This document shows positions 45,756 to 53,868 of a stretch of DNA of 64,000 nucleotides, in pieces (position 1 is the first letter of the stretch; each line of letters begins with the position of its first letter). Source of the DNA: Corynebacterium epidermidicanis (GTDB lineage: Bacteria > Actinomycetota > Actinomycetes > Mycobacteriales > Mycobacteriaceae); NCBI RefSeq assembly GCF_001021025.1, contig NZ_CP011541.1, positions 744,001 to 808,000 on the forward strand. Direction: 5' to 3'. Both the position numbers and the translations under genes were made by a program. The notes beneath the pieces are model-generated. The model worked only from the letters and a program-made list of their open reading frames with translations, ran no database searches and was not told the DNA's origin.

Positions 45756-46478
45756 TTAGACGTGGATGCCACGAGCTGCGAGCCATGGCACAGGGTCTAC
45801 AGCGCCCTGGCCAGAGGGGTGGATTTCGAAGTGCAGGTGAGATCCGGTGGAGAAACCACGGTTGCCCATGCCGGCGATCTTCTGGCCAGCGGTGACGTGC
45901 TGACCAACAGCAACGTCAAGGGTTTCCATGTGGCCGTAGACCGATATGGAGCCGTCTTCGTGCTTGATGCGGATCCAGTTGCCGTAGCCGGAAGCAGGGC
46001 CGGAGTCGATGACGGTGCCATCCATTACGGCGAGGATTGGGGTGCCAACAGCGTTGGCGATGTCAATTCCGGAGTGGAAGGAACCCCAGCGTGGGCCGAA
46101 ACCGGAGGTGAACGTGCCTTCGGCTGGCTTTGCGGTCTGAGGAGCGCGGGCAGCGTTGTCAGCTGCGACGCGTTCATTGTTGTATTGCACGGCTTTGGTG
46201 ACCTGGTCAGTCAGATTAGCCATTGGTTTGAACTCGGCGATGGCCAAGATCTGTGGTGCTTCACTGGATAGTGCTGCACCGGTGTTAGCTGCCAAATCGA
46301 TGTTTGGCTCTTGCTTAACTTCAGCGTGTTGAGCTTCAGCTACAGCTACTCCACCAGCACCTGCGGTGGAAACCGCACCAGTTGCGACTGCGACGAGGGC
46401 GACGCGTCCTTTGGTCGTCGGCGATACGCTCTGCTTGCGGTGGCGTCCTACGCCGTTCCGCGGTGCATGCTTTTGCAT
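45756..46478 (-). CDS. secreted M23-family metallopeptidase
   Basis: 240 aa. A basic N-terminus and hydrophobic segment (RVALVAVATGAVSTAGAGGVAVA) form a signal peptide ending around AEAQ. After an Ala-rich linker comes the LytM/M23 domain (about residues 120-235): FTSGFGPRWGSFHSGIDIANAVGTPI (zinc His and Asp), VYGHMETLDVAVGQ and STGSHLHFEIHPSG (HxH motif). All zinc and catalytic residues of a glycyl/peptidoglycan endopeptidase are present. The likely role is cell-wall hydrolysis during growth or separation. A good GGAGGAAG lies upstream. Confidence 0.9.
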   Translation of the reverse strand: MQKHAPRNGVGRHRKQSVSPTTKGRVALVAVATGAVSTAGAGGVAVAEAQHAEVKQEPNIDLAANTGAALSSEAPQILAIAEFKPMANLTDQVTKAVQYNNERVAADNAARAPQTAKPAEGTFTSGFGPRWGSFHSGIDIANAVGTPILAVMDGTVIDSGPASGYGNWIRIKHEDGSISVYGHMETLDVAVGQHVTAGQKIAGMGNRGFSTGSHLHFEIHPSGQGAVDPVPWLAARGIHV

Positions 46479-46780
46479 GAAGCCTTCTTCCTCCGTTTGC
46501 TCACAATCGAAAATTGTGACCGTCTCGTTACCTAACGAGGTTTCACGATAGCGCTTCGTTACAACCGAGGCAAGCGAAATTCAGCAATTTTGGCAAAATG
46601 TCACGAAATGATTACAACGCTAAAGGAAAAGTCTCAACCTGCAATTGAGGGTTGCAGGCAATAGGTCTTTAAAAATCCAACGATAGGTATTGTCTCAGGT
46701 TCGTCTAATTTTTGGCAATTTGAACGGTGATGGGCGCGGGTTCCGACCATCGGGTTTTGTGTCGTGGCACAGTGGACTAG
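46479..46780. promoter_or_regulatory. 302-bp divergent region between M23 peptidase and DUF6350
   Basis: It contains three perfect inverted repeats: TCACAAT-N5-ATTGTGA (46501-46519), directly upstream of the peptidase Shine-Dalgarno; CTCGTTA-CC-TAACGAG (46524-46539); and CCTGCAA-N7-TTGCAGG (46638-46658). On the minus strand GTAACGA occurs twice, 36 bases apart, recalling the GTAAC half-sites of MtrA, which controls cell-wall hydrolases in corynebacteria. No c-di-AMP (ydaO) riboswitch pattern was found. Confidence 0.5.
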
Positions 46781-48346
46781 ATGAGTAAAAACGTAAGCCC
46801 ACAGGCCCGCCCGGCCCGATCTGCCCGCTCGCGGGGTAAGGTGCGGGAGGGGAATAAAAAGCTGGACCGTTCCGCCGCTTCAGCGTCATCGGCAGTGAAT
46901 TCGACCACGGATCACACCACTTATAGGGGGCGGCTCAAGATTTTCCTGCCTCGGGTACTAATAACCAATGTGATCGTCATCCCATTTTTGTTGGTGGTGG
47001 CGATCGCTGGCATTTTGTTAACGAATTCAAGCTTCGTTGCGTTGCCTGCGACCATCGCCCAGCTTTGGCTGATATCGCAGGGGGCTCCCGTAGCAAGCTC
47101 CAGTACGCAATTAGCAATCGTGCCGCTGTTGCCCATGATGGGCGTGGTGGCTCTGGGTGCGCGACGAGTGTATGGCGTGGTGAAAGACCGCGTCTCTCTC
47201 GCCGATCTGTATGTGCTTGTGGCGTGCGTCGCGGGCGTACCGCTCCTATTGTCGTTGACTGCGGTGGCCATGTTGCTGGATGCTGCACAGGTGTTGCCGG
47301 TAGCGGTGCCGTCTGTGGGGTTGGTCCTGTCCCGCACGTTGATGACATCTCTGTTGGGCTTCGCCTTCGGCATGGGGTCTCGCCTATGGCGGGCGCTGCT
47401 TAAGAGGTTTAACCTGCCAGCGGAAATTTTTGATGGGCTTGTGATCGCGCTTCGTTATCTCGCTGGCCTCGGGGCCGTTGGTTTGGTGGCGGTTTTGGTG
47501 TCGATAGTTGCACATGCGGGCCAACTAGGCGAGGTTTTTGGTGCCTATACTGACCCGGCGGCCCGCGGGAACCTCATCGGCTTGAGTGTGTTGTACCTAC
47601 CTAATATGGCGATGTTTGCTGCCATGGTGCTTACCGGGGTCGAGCTGGCAATTGGACGAGGCGCGCTTAGTCTTTTTGGAGCTTTCCTCGTCCCGTTGCC
47701 GCCTCTGCCGGTATTGGTTGCTGTGCCCGCATCGGTGTGGCCCTACGCCTGGGCTTTGTTGGCGATTGCTTTGTTGGTTGGGTTTGCGGTCAGCTACCGT
47801 CCGCTGCTGCGCGCCCAGCGCCCGCTTCTCGACGTCGGATGCGCTGCTATCTGGACGATTGTCCTCACGGCTGTGCTGTTGCTGTTTACTAGCGGATCGA
47901 TGGGGCAGCATGGTTTCGTTGGCCCAGTGTGGTGGCTGGCCCTGCTACTGGTTCCGGTGTGGCTCGTTGGGTCGGGTTTGGTTCTGGTGGGTGTGGCCAA
48001 GTTTGCTGCCCGTTCGGGTGCCGATGATGGAGGTGAAGTAGTCGAGTACGCACCTGCAACTGCCGTGGCTGAGGCGGGTGGGGAAGTCGGCGAAGATGGC
48101 CAGGAAGCCCAGGAAGGTGAAGCTGAGGCTGCTGAACCTGAAGTAGCTGAAGATGGGGAAGAAACCAAAGAAGCAGATGAGGTCACCGAGCCGGCTGATG
48201 AAGCTGAAACGATAGAGGCGCACGGGACAGTAGATAATAAAGGTATAGAAGTAGAATCTGAGACTTCAGTAGACGAAGACGACGCAACACAAGCCGGCAA
48301 TGCCGTGCCGCTCGGGCTCAAGGAGAAAAATAATGACAAAAAGTAG
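46781..48346 (+). CDS. DUF6350-family polytopic membrane protein with acidic tail
   Basis: 521 aa. A basic N-terminus (RPARSARSRGKVREGNKKLDR) precedes about 10-11 transmembrane helices between residues 55 and 410, including the recurring NLIGLSVLYLPNMAMFAAMVLTGVELAIGRG pattern I associate with DUF6350, an actinobacterial family usually encoded next to purN. The C-terminal about 100 residues are strongly acidic and low in complexity (EDGQEAQEGEAEAAEPEVAEDGEE and similar). Function is unknown. The stop overlaps the purN start by 14 bases, so it is translationally coupled to purine synthesis genes. Confidence 0.8.
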   Translation: MSKNVSPQARPARSARSRGKVREGNKKLDRSAASASSAVNSTTDHTTYRGRLKIFLPRVLITNVIVIPFLLVVAIAGILLTNSSFVALPATIAQLWLISQGAPVASSSTQLAIVPLLPMMGVVALGARRVYGVVKDRVSLADLYVLVACVAGVPLLLSLTAVAMLLDAAQVLPVAVPSVGLVLSRTLMTSLLGFAFGMGSRLWRALLKRFNLPAEIFDGLVIALRYLAGLGAVGLVAVLVSIVAHAGQLGEVFGAYTDPAARGNLIGLSVLYLPNMAMFAAMVLTGVELAIGRGALSLFGAFLVPLPPLPVLVAVPASVWPYAWALLAIALLVGFAVSYRPLLRAQRPLLDVGCAAIWTIVLTAVLLLFTSGSMGQHGFVGPVWWLALLLVPVWLVGSGLVLVGVAKFAARSGADDGGEVVEYAPATAVAEAGGEVGEDGQEAQEGEAEAAEPEVAEDGEETKEADEVTEPADEAETIEAHGTVDNKGIEVESETSVDEDDATQAGNAVPLGLKEKNNDKK

Positions 48347-48908
48347 CCGCCGCGTGGTCATCATGGCCTCCGGAACTGGAAGCCTGATGGAAGCGCTCAT
48401 CGCCGCCTCTGGAGACAAATATGAGGTGGTCGGCGTCGTGACAGATCGCCAGTGCCCGGCCGTCGATAAGGCGCAGCGGGCTGGGATCGCGGTACGGACA
48501 GTGAGCTTCACTGCCGGCGACGATCGCAGTGCATGGAACATCGCACTGCGGGACGCGGTCGCGGAGCACAACCCGGACATTGTCGTATCGGCTGGATTTA
48601 TGCGGATTGTTGGGCCGGAATTTCTGGCGGAGTTTGCGGGCCGGATGATCAATACGCATCCTGCGTTGTTGCCTTCTTTCCCAGGGGCGCACGCGGTGCC
48701 GGATGCCCTTGCCTACGGGGTGCGGGTCACCGGATCGACGGTGCATGTGGTGGACGAAGGCGTCGATACTGGCCGCATTCTCGCTCAGGTGCCCGTGCCG
48801 GTGGAGTTGGGTGATGATGAAGAGACGCTGCACGAACGCATCAAGGTGCAGGAACGCGCGTTGATCGTTCGGGTACTCAATTCGGACAATCCACTGCAAC
48901 CGCTCTAA
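48333..48908 (+). CDS. purN: phosphoribosylglycinamide formyltransferase
   Basis: 191 aa. Transfers formyl from 10-formyl-THF to GAR in purine synthesis. It has the nucleotide loop [15 protein letters not shown], the catalytic triad regions [45 protein letters not shown] (Asn and His) and [18 protein letters not shown] with the catalytic Asp. The ATG at 48333 has AAGGAG 8 bases before it. A longer frame from 48300 lies in DUF6350 and is less likely. purH follows 68 bases later. Confidence 0.95.
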   Translation: MTKSSRRVVIMASGTGSLMEALIAASGDKYEVVGVVTDRQCPAVDKAQRAGIAVRTVSFTAGDDRSAWNIALRDAVAEHNPDIVVSAGFMRIVGPEFLAEFAGRMINTHPALLPSFPGAHAVPDALAYGVRVTGSTVHVVDEGVDTGRILAQVPVPVELGDDEETLHERIKVQERALIVRVLNSDNPLQPL

Positions 48909-48976
48909 TATGGGTGGCGAAAAGTGCCCCATGGACAGGGGGCACTTCAATCGTCGAAAGGGTTGGCAGAACTTCC

Positions 48977-50509
48977 ATGAGTGAAGATCGGAAAGACATC
49001 AAGCGCGCTCTGGTGAGCGTCTACGACAAGACCGGGCTCGAGGACCTGGCGCGTGCGCTTAACGACGCCGGTGTGGAAATCGTATCCACCGGCTCCACGG
49101 CCGCAAAGATCGCTGACCTGGGAATCCCGGTCACTCCAGTCGAGCAGCTTACGGAATTCCCGGAGTGCCTCGAAGGTCGTGTGAAGACTCTGCACCCGCG
49201 CGTCCATGCCGGCATCTTGGCAGACACCCGCAAGGAAGATCACCTCAATCAGCTCGCTGAACTGGGCATTGAGGCATTCCAGCTTGTTGTCGTCAACCTC
49301 TACCCGTTCCGCGAGACGGTGGCATCGGGCGCCAATTTCGACGAATGTGTGGAGCAGATCGACATCGGAGGCCCTTCGATGGTGCGCGCTGCAGCCAAGA
49401 ACCACTCGTCTGTGGGTATCGTGGTGGACCCTGCTCGCTACGCAACGGTGATCGAGGCGTTGGGTAAGGGCGGCTTTAGCCTGCAGGAACGACGCGAACT
49501 GGCTCGCGATGCATTCTTGCACACCGCCGCCTACGATGCGGCAGTGTCCGAGTGGCTCGTCGCTCAACTTTCCGACTCCGAGCAGACCTCCACGCTGCGC
49601 TACGGTGAAAACGCCCATCAGTCCGCTACGGTCACCCGAATCGGAACGAAGGGGCTGGCTAATGCGCAGCAGTTGCACGGCAAGGAGATGTCGTACAACA
49701 ACTACCAGGATTCGGAAGCAGCCTGGCGGGCGGCGTGGGATCATGAGCGCCCATGCGTGGCCATCATCAAGCACGCTAATCCATGTGGCGTGGCGGTCTC
49801 GGACGTTTCCATCGCTGATGCGCACCTGAAGGCGCACGCCTGCGACCCAGTTTCGGCTTTCGGTGGCGTGATCGCCGTCAACCGTGAGGTCACTGCCGAG
49901 ATGGCCCGCCAGGTGGCAGACATCTTCACCGAGGTCATCATCGCCCCAGCTTACGAAGAGGAAGCGGTGGCGATCCTTTCCGAAAAGAAGAACCTTCGCA
50001 TCCTGGTTGCCGAATACGAAGCCCCTACCGAGGAAAAGAAGTTCATCTCCGGTGGCCTGCTCGTGCAAGAACCTGACCTTTACCAGGCTGAAGGCGACAA
50101 GCCGGAGAACTGGCAGCTGGTGTCCGGTACCGCTCTGGACGCAGCCGAACTCGCCGAACTCGAGTTCGCATGGCGTTCCGTCCGCGCGGTGAAGTCTAAC
50201 GCCATCATCCTGACCAAGGATGGCGCCGCAGTGGGCGTGGGCATGGGCCAAGTCAACCGGGTTGATTCTGCGAAGCTAGCTGTTGAACGCGCCAACACTC
50301 TTGCTGATGGTGCAGACCGGGCCCGCGGTTCTTTTGCTGCTTCCGATGCGTTCTTCCCATTCGCTGATGGTCTGCAGGTGCTTATCGACGCCGGGGTGAA
50401 GGCAGTCGTGCAGCCAGGTGGGTCCATTCGCGATGCTGAGGTTTTCGAGGCCGCCAACAAGGCTGGGGTGACCATGTATGTCACCGGTGTTCGCCACTTC
50501 TCGCACTAA
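48977..50509 (+). CDS. purH: bifunctional AICAR transformylase / IMP cyclohydrolase
   Basis: 510 aa. The last two steps of IMP synthesis. The MGS-like cyclohydrolase domain (residues 1-150) contains [34 protein letters not shown] and HPRVHAGIL. The AICAR transformylase domain follows with [39 protein letters not shown] (catalytic Lys-His) and AYGGV-like [10 protein letters not shown]. The C-terminus [15 protein letters not shown]...[12 protein letters not shown] is intact. The ATG at 48977 is preferred over an upstream in-frame start at 48914. The sequence behind it is a strong terminator and then an AT-rich island. Confidence 0.96.
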   Translation: MSEDRKDIKRALVSVYDKTGLEDLARALNDAGVEIVSTGSTAAKIADLGIPVTPVEQLTEFPECLEGRVKTLHPRVHAGILADTRKEDHLNQLAELGIEAFQLVVVNLYPFRETVASGANFDECVEQIDIGGPSMVRAAAKNHSSVGIVVDPARYATVIEALGKGGFSLQERRELARDAFLHTAAYDAAVSEWLVAQLSDSEQTSTLRYGENAHQSATVTRIGTKGLANAQQLHGKEMSYNNYQDSEAAWRAAWDHERPCVAIIKHANPCGVAVSDVSIADAHLKAHACDPVSAFGGVIAVNREVTAEMARQVADIFTEVIIAPAYEEEAVAILSEKKNLRILVAEYEAPTEEKKFISGGLLVQEPDLYQAEGDKPENWQLVSGTALDAAELAELEFAWRSVRAVKSNAIILTKDGAAVGVGMGQVNRVDSAKLAVERANTLADGADRARGSFAASDAFFPFADGLQVLIDAGVKAVVQPGGSIRDAEVFEAANKAGVTMYVTGVRHFSH

Positions 50510-50557
50510 AAAGGGCTTCTGATGGTGCATAACGCGAAATAGCTCGCGTGCTCAATG

Positions 50558-50606
50558 ACGGGAACGGCACGAAGGTCTAGGGCTTTCGTGCCGTTCCCGT
50601 ATTTTT
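50558..50606 (+). terminator. strong rho-independent terminator after purH
   Basis: ACGGGAACGGCACGAA (50558-50573) and TTCGTGCCGTTCCCGT (50585-50600) are perfect 16-base complements around an 11-base loop, followed by A and TTTTT. Confidence 0.93.
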
Positions 50607-50871
50607 CTGAACAAGCTACTTTGAAAGCGACGAAACTGATGGTGATCTACGCTCATTCATAGTTGTGGTTTGAGCCCTGAGGTTGTTCCTTTCGAAACTC
50701 TTGAAAAATGTGTATTTCGAATATTTTTGGTAGGGGTGCGGTATGTCGGGCGTGAAAGATGGTAACGAATCCATAAACATTTTTTGAAAAAGCACTTGTT
50801 TTTAATAGCGTTGCATATCGTGAGAGAGGAAGTTTTGTTGGATCTCAATTGAGGAACATCGAGGAGTTAAT
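50607..50871. other. AT-rich leader of the island behind purH
   Basis: 265 bp without a credible gene. Base composition changes sharply to AT-rich from about 50,610. TTGTTT and TATCGT hexamers (about 50798-50824) could form a promoter for the following secreted protein gene, with GAGGAG and GTG further down. No repeats or mobile-element ends were found by eye. Confidence 0.4.
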
Positions 50872-51253
50872 GTGAGTTGGAAAAAAAACTAGCGCACTTG
50901 CTGCTTGTGTGTTGATGGCAATTTCACCGAACTCAGTGAACGCTTCTACTGTGCGTGAAGAACTAAACGTAGATCAAGTAGTGATCCACGTCGACAAATC
51001 TGGAAAGATTACTTCACTGGCGACATTAGGTTCAGAAACGATGACTCGCCGTGGTGGCGAGAGAGCGCCTGACTGCATTCGTGCGCAATCCGAATGGGGT
51101 TTCGTTCAAGTTTACAATGATTGCCCTTTTGACCTAAGAGTCAAAGTGATTTTTGCTTTCGCACCTGACTCAGCATGCAAACTCGTTATTGCGCATACAC
51201 GCACAAATATTTCTCCAGCGATGGGGCGGATTGACGGGATCGAAACATGCTAG
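50872..51253 (+). pseudogene. secreted tendamistat-like (alpha-amylase inhibitor fold) protein, frameshifted in signal peptide
   Basis: GAGGAG and a GTG at 50872 start a reading frame that ends at TAG after six codons, because of an A8 run (50881-50888). With one A removed, the frame reads MSWKKTSALAACVLMAI-SPNSVNA and joins the open frame to 51253, giving a 126-aa precursor with a normal signal peptide. The mature part has four cysteines: Cys-16-Cys-18-Cys-24-Cys, with Trp at Cys1+7 and VKV at Cys2+6 to +8. Streptomyces tendamistat has Cys11-Cys27-Cys45-Cys73, Trp18 and VKV at the same offsets. The inhibitory WRY triplet reads WGF, so inhibition is doubtful. It could be phase-variable, truly broken, or a sequencing error. 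Confidence 0.6.
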
Positions 51254-51486
51254 TTAGTTACAAGGCCCGATTACTACTAGCTGGACTCGTTTCTGGAGTG
51301 TCGTTTTTGATTCCTTCAACAGCATCAGCGGATATCGGCCAGTTTTTGTATGAAACTCAGGATCAGTGTGAACGCTCTCTTGAGGCCCTCCGAAATGATC
51401 CGAGTACAGCCTATTGGGCCTGGACGAAAGATTGCCATTGGCATCCCGAATTGAATAGTGGCAGAGGGATGTGGTGGCTGCGTTAA
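51247..51486 (+). CDS. small secreted protein of unknown function
   Basis: 79 aa. It has a clear signal peptide (KARLLLAGLVSGVSFLIPSTASA, cut after ASA) and a 50-residue mature part with two cysteines (QDQCERSLEA and TKDCHWHP) that could form a disulfide, ending in RGMWWLR. I know no family. It overlaps the stop of the tendamistat-like gene by 7 bases and has no strong Shine-Dalgarno, so it is probably translated by coupling. AT-rich, and part of the island. Confidence 0.65.
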   Translation: MLVSYKARLLLAGLVSGVSFLIPSTASADIGQFLYETQDQCERSLEALRNDPSTAYWAWTKDCHWHPELNSGRGMWWLR

Positions 51487-51522
51487 TAGTAGGGTTACTC
51501 AACAAAAGCATGAGGAGCGTCA

Positions 51523-51948
51523 ATGCTTGAACGATACGAGGAGTTCTTCGGTAACAGGTTGGCAAAGTTTATTGAAGAAGTCGTTCCAGAGAAATTGAGC
51601 GGGCTTTCACCTTCCGAACTCGATGCAGTTAGCAGTGGAGACGGAGCTTTTCCTCGCGACTTAGTTCGTCTGCTTCAAAACGGGGCAGAGGCTACCGATG
51701 AAAAGATTTCCAAAATTCTTGTGGTGATCGGGTCGTGGATGAATTCCTCAAGTGGATCTGATTGGGCGATTGGTCCACTGGAAGATGGTCCATACTCAGA
51801 GAGAGCCGGTATTGGTATATCAGACGGTGTGTCCTTTATCCCCTTGCTCGCTTTAGTAGAACGAATCGTGGCGGAAGGACCCGCCGAAAGCTCAACTTTG
51901 GACTTGGTCGCGTCGATGGCGGAGTTTAACAAGAAACATGCCAAATAG
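51523..51948 (+). CDS. cytoplasmic hypothetical protein, 141 aa
   Basis: Acidic, no signal peptide (MLERYEEFFGNRLAKFIEEVVPEKL). Predominantly helical, with a Gly/Ser-rich middle (WMNSSSGSDWAIGPLEDGPYSERAGIGISDG). No family recognised. A very good AGGAG precedes the ATG. It is the third gene of the island, with a 36-bp gap. Because the two genes before it encode secreted proteins, a role in their maturation or in immunity can be imagined, but nothing in the sequence shows it. Confidence 0.65.
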   Translation: MLERYEEFFGNRLAKFIEEVVPEKLSGLSPSELDAVSSGDGAFPRDLVRLLQNGAEATDEKISKILVVIGSWMNSSSGSDWAIGPLEDGPYSERAGIGISDGVSFIPLLALVERIVAEGPAESSTLDLVASMAEFNKKHAK

Positions 51949-51998
51949 TTCATTACCGTAGCTGCGACGTCAGTGTCGGCGTTTCGTTAGGAACTTCT

Positions 51999-52090
51999 GG
52001 GCAAGGGGCAGGTTAACCGGTTGCTTCTGCGGAGCTCGCCGTTGAGCGCGCCGACCCTCTCGCTGATGATCGCACGGCACATGAAAGCTC
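51999..52090 (+). pseudogene. remnant of a purH 3' region
   Basis: Bases 51999-52069 align with purH 50239-50310 at about 58 of 72 positions by hand, with one single-base gap. Conceptual translation past the gap reads ASAELAVERADPLADD, versus [16 protein letters not shown] in the intact PurH. It has no start, is frameshifted and is only about 25 codons long. It looks like the displaced end of an older purH allele at the far edge of the island. Confidence 0.7.
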
Positions 52091-52181
52091 CTTGGGTACG
52101 TAGTGGTGGATGTCGGATCGATCCACCGGACATTTAAGTGAACGTCGAACCGAATGTTGTTCATTCCCACACGGGTAGGAT

Positions 52182-52206
52182 CGCGGGGGCGGAAGCTACC
52201 CCCGCG
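52182..52206. promoter_or_regulatory. GC-rich hairpin upstream of the citE1 promoter
   Basis: CGCGGGGG (52182-52189), 9-base loop, CCCCCGCG (52199-52206), directly before the -10-like TATGCT at 52208. It may terminate read-through from the island or sit in the -35 region. No T-run follows. Confidence 0.45.
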
Positions 52207-52207
52207 G

Positions 52208-52233
52208 TATGCTCAAAGTTAATTGCGATTAAC
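52208..52233 (+). promoter_or_regulatory. citE1-tetR promoter -10 with TetR operator
   Basis: TATGCT (52208-52213) followed 4 bases later by GTTAATTGCGATTAAC (52218-52233), a palindrome GTTAAT-N4-ATTAAC. The same architecture precedes the accD operon. AAGGAG lies between the operator and the ATG. Confidence 0.65.
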
Positions 52234-52250
52234 TTGCTAAGGAGCACCTC

Positions 52251-53090
52251 ATGAATTTCGATCATTTAATCCCCGGACCAGCAATTTTGTTCGCCCCGGC
52301 CGGTCGAGCGGACATCATCCCTAAAGCCGCCGCGAAGGCCGACATGGTGATTCTTGATCTGGAAGACGGCGCCGGGGACGTTGACCGGGATATCGCCTAT
52401 GCCAACATTCGCGATTCTGCTCTGCCCGCCGACACCACGATCGTCCGGGTCGCCGGGCCGAACTCGCCGCACTTCTCTGACGATGTTGCATTTGTGCGCA
52501 CCACACCCTACCGGCTGGTGATGGTGCCCAAAGTTGAGTCCGACATCCCCGGAGAGCTGGCAGGACTGCAGTTGATCGCGATGGTGGAAACGCCACAAGC
52601 GGTAGTAAATCTCCCAGCGCTGGCCGCGCATCCAGACGTCGTCGGCATGTTCTGGGGCGCGGAGGATCTCACCGTGCTGCTCGGCGGCACGCATTCGCGC
52701 CTCCTTATCGACGAAGGCGCCCCTAGCACCCGCCCTGGACCTTACCGCGCGGCGATGGCCACCACTCGAGCGCTCATGCACATTCACGCAGCAGCCCACG
52801 GCAAGTTTGTTATCGACGCAGTCCATGCCGATTTCCGCGATGAAGAGGGACTGTTTTTAGAAGCTGCTGACGCCGCTCGTTCCGGTTTCATCGGTTTTGC
52901 CTGCATCCATCCTCTCCAGGTAGATGTGGTGCGCCGGGCCTTCGCGCCGGACGTCGATCAGCTGGAGTGGGCGCGCCGGGTCGTAGCTGAGGCCTCCCAC
53001 CACCCGGGGGCGTTCAAGCTTGATGGCGAGATGATCGATGCTCCACTAATTTCCCAGGCTCGTCGGGTGGTGGCGCGTGGCGACCTCTAG
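52251..53090 (+). CDS. CitE/HpcH-family CoA lyase 1
   Basis: 279 aa TIM-barrel lyase of the citrate lyase beta-like family. Conserved: AKADMVILDLEDGAGD, TIVRVAGPNS (CoA/substrate Arg), LVMVPKVES, LIAMVETPQAVVNLPAL (metal Glu), VGMFWGAEDLTVLLGG and GFIGFACIHPLQVDVV. M. tuberculosis CitE (Rv2498c) cleaves (S)-citramalyl-CoA and (R)-HMG-CoA; this paralogue may do a related reaction. It is the first gene of a two-gene unit with the TetR regulator (14-base overlap) and has its own operator. The second paralogue is inside the main operon. Confidence 0.83.
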   Translation: MNFDHLIPGPAILFAPAGRADIIPKAAAKADMVILDLEDGAGDVDRDIAYANIRDSALPADTTIVRVAGPNSPHFSDDVAFVRTTPYRLVMVPKVESDIPGELAGLQLIAMVETPQAVVNLPALAAHPDVVGMFWGAEDLTVLLGGTHSRLLIDEGAPSTRPGPYRAAMATTRALMHIHAAAHGKFVIDAVHADFRDEEGLFLEAADAARSGFIGFACIHPLQVDVVRRAFAPDVDQLEWARRVVAEASHHPGAFKLDGEMIDAPLISQARRVVARGDL

Positions 53091-53670
53091 AGAGCAGGCT
53101 AAACAGAAGCGTCGCGCGGAGTTGCTTAACGCTGCGGCGAGGATTATGGCTGATCGAGGTTTTCATCAAACCCGGTTGGGTGACGTCGGGGCTGCGGTGG
53201 GTATTTCCGGCCCGGGTGTGCTGCGGCATTTCAAAAATAAGGATGACTTGCTGGAAAAGATCCTGGTAGACATATCCATCCGTCTTGTTGACGAAGCCCG
53301 CGACGCGATCGCCAGCCATGCAGAATCGGGGGACGGGTCCCCGCAAACCTTGATGTCGGAGCTGGTTTTGCGACATGCGGAGTTCGCGGCCACCGAGCCG
53401 GACATCATCCGCGTGCAGGAGCGGGAGATCCGTAATCTTACCGAGGATGCCCGTCGAAAAGTGCGGTCCCTGCAGCTGTCCTACCTGGGCCTGTGGATGG
53501 ACGTGCTGCTGGAGTGCCGCCCAGACCTGGACCGTCAGACCGCTCGTTTGCGGGTGCAGCTGGCTGCTGGGCTGATCAATTCGACTCGTCACGTGATTCA
53601 CTGGGCGGGGCCCGATTTGTTGCGGGAACAGGCGCACAAAATGGCGCTCGCGGCGCTGATGGCCGAGTAG
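53077..53670 (+). CDS. TetR-family regulator of the acyl-CoA regulon
   Basis: 197 aa. The HTH is in residues about 12-58: KRRAELLNAAARIMADRGFHQTRLGDVGAAVGISGPGVLRHFKNKDDLLEKILV. The ligand domain resembles regulators of acyl-CoA or branched-chain catabolism (KstR2/Rv2506 type); GVLRHFKNKDDLL and VREIRNLTEDARRKVRSLQL-like segments are typical. The GTG at 53077 overlaps citE1. Both this transcript and the accD operon carry GTTAA-N6-TTAAC, so it is the obvious autoregulator, probably released by an acyl-CoA. M. tuberculosis has a TetR gene (Rv2506) at the corresponding place. Confidence 0.85.
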   Translation: MATSREQAKQKRRAELLNAAARIMADRGFHQTRLGDVGAAVGISGPGVLRHFKNKDDLLEKILVDISIRLVDEARDAIASHAESGDGSPQTLMSELVLRHAEFAATEPDIIRVQEREIRNLTEDARRKVRSLQLSYLGLWMDVLLECRPDLDRQTARLRVQLAAGLINSTRHVIHWAGPDLLREQAHKMALAALMAE

Positions 53671-53688
53671 AGGTGTGGGCTCAGGGCG

Positions 53689-53699
53689 GCTTGTCGACG
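53689..53699 (+). repeat. copy of the dispersed 11-mer GCTTRTCGACG
   Basis: Intergenic copy (GCTTGTCGACG) 18 bases after the TetR stop. Confidence 0.7.
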
Positions 53700-53868
53700 C
53701 CCGTCGCTGCAGAATGTGACGGGCGAAGTCGAGCGGTTAGGGGGATTTGCAAGGGGTATGTGGGGTGTAGGGGGATTTCTGGCTAAATGTGCAGCTCAAG
53801 GGGGTTTCTTGGCCTATTGCATGAGGTGCGAAGAAGTGTGGCGCAGAATTAACAAATCTTAAAAGGTG

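Noticed and set aside
46479..46780. c-di-AMP (ydaO) riboswitch upstream of the M23 peptidase
   Set aside because: Such riboswitches precede cell-wall hydrolase genes in actinobacteria, but the conserved core was not found on the minus strand.
53077..53670. AmtR, the nitrogen regulator found near purH in C. glutamicum
   Set aside because: The N-terminus and helix-turn-helix differ from AmtR, and its operator lies on acyl-CoA genes.
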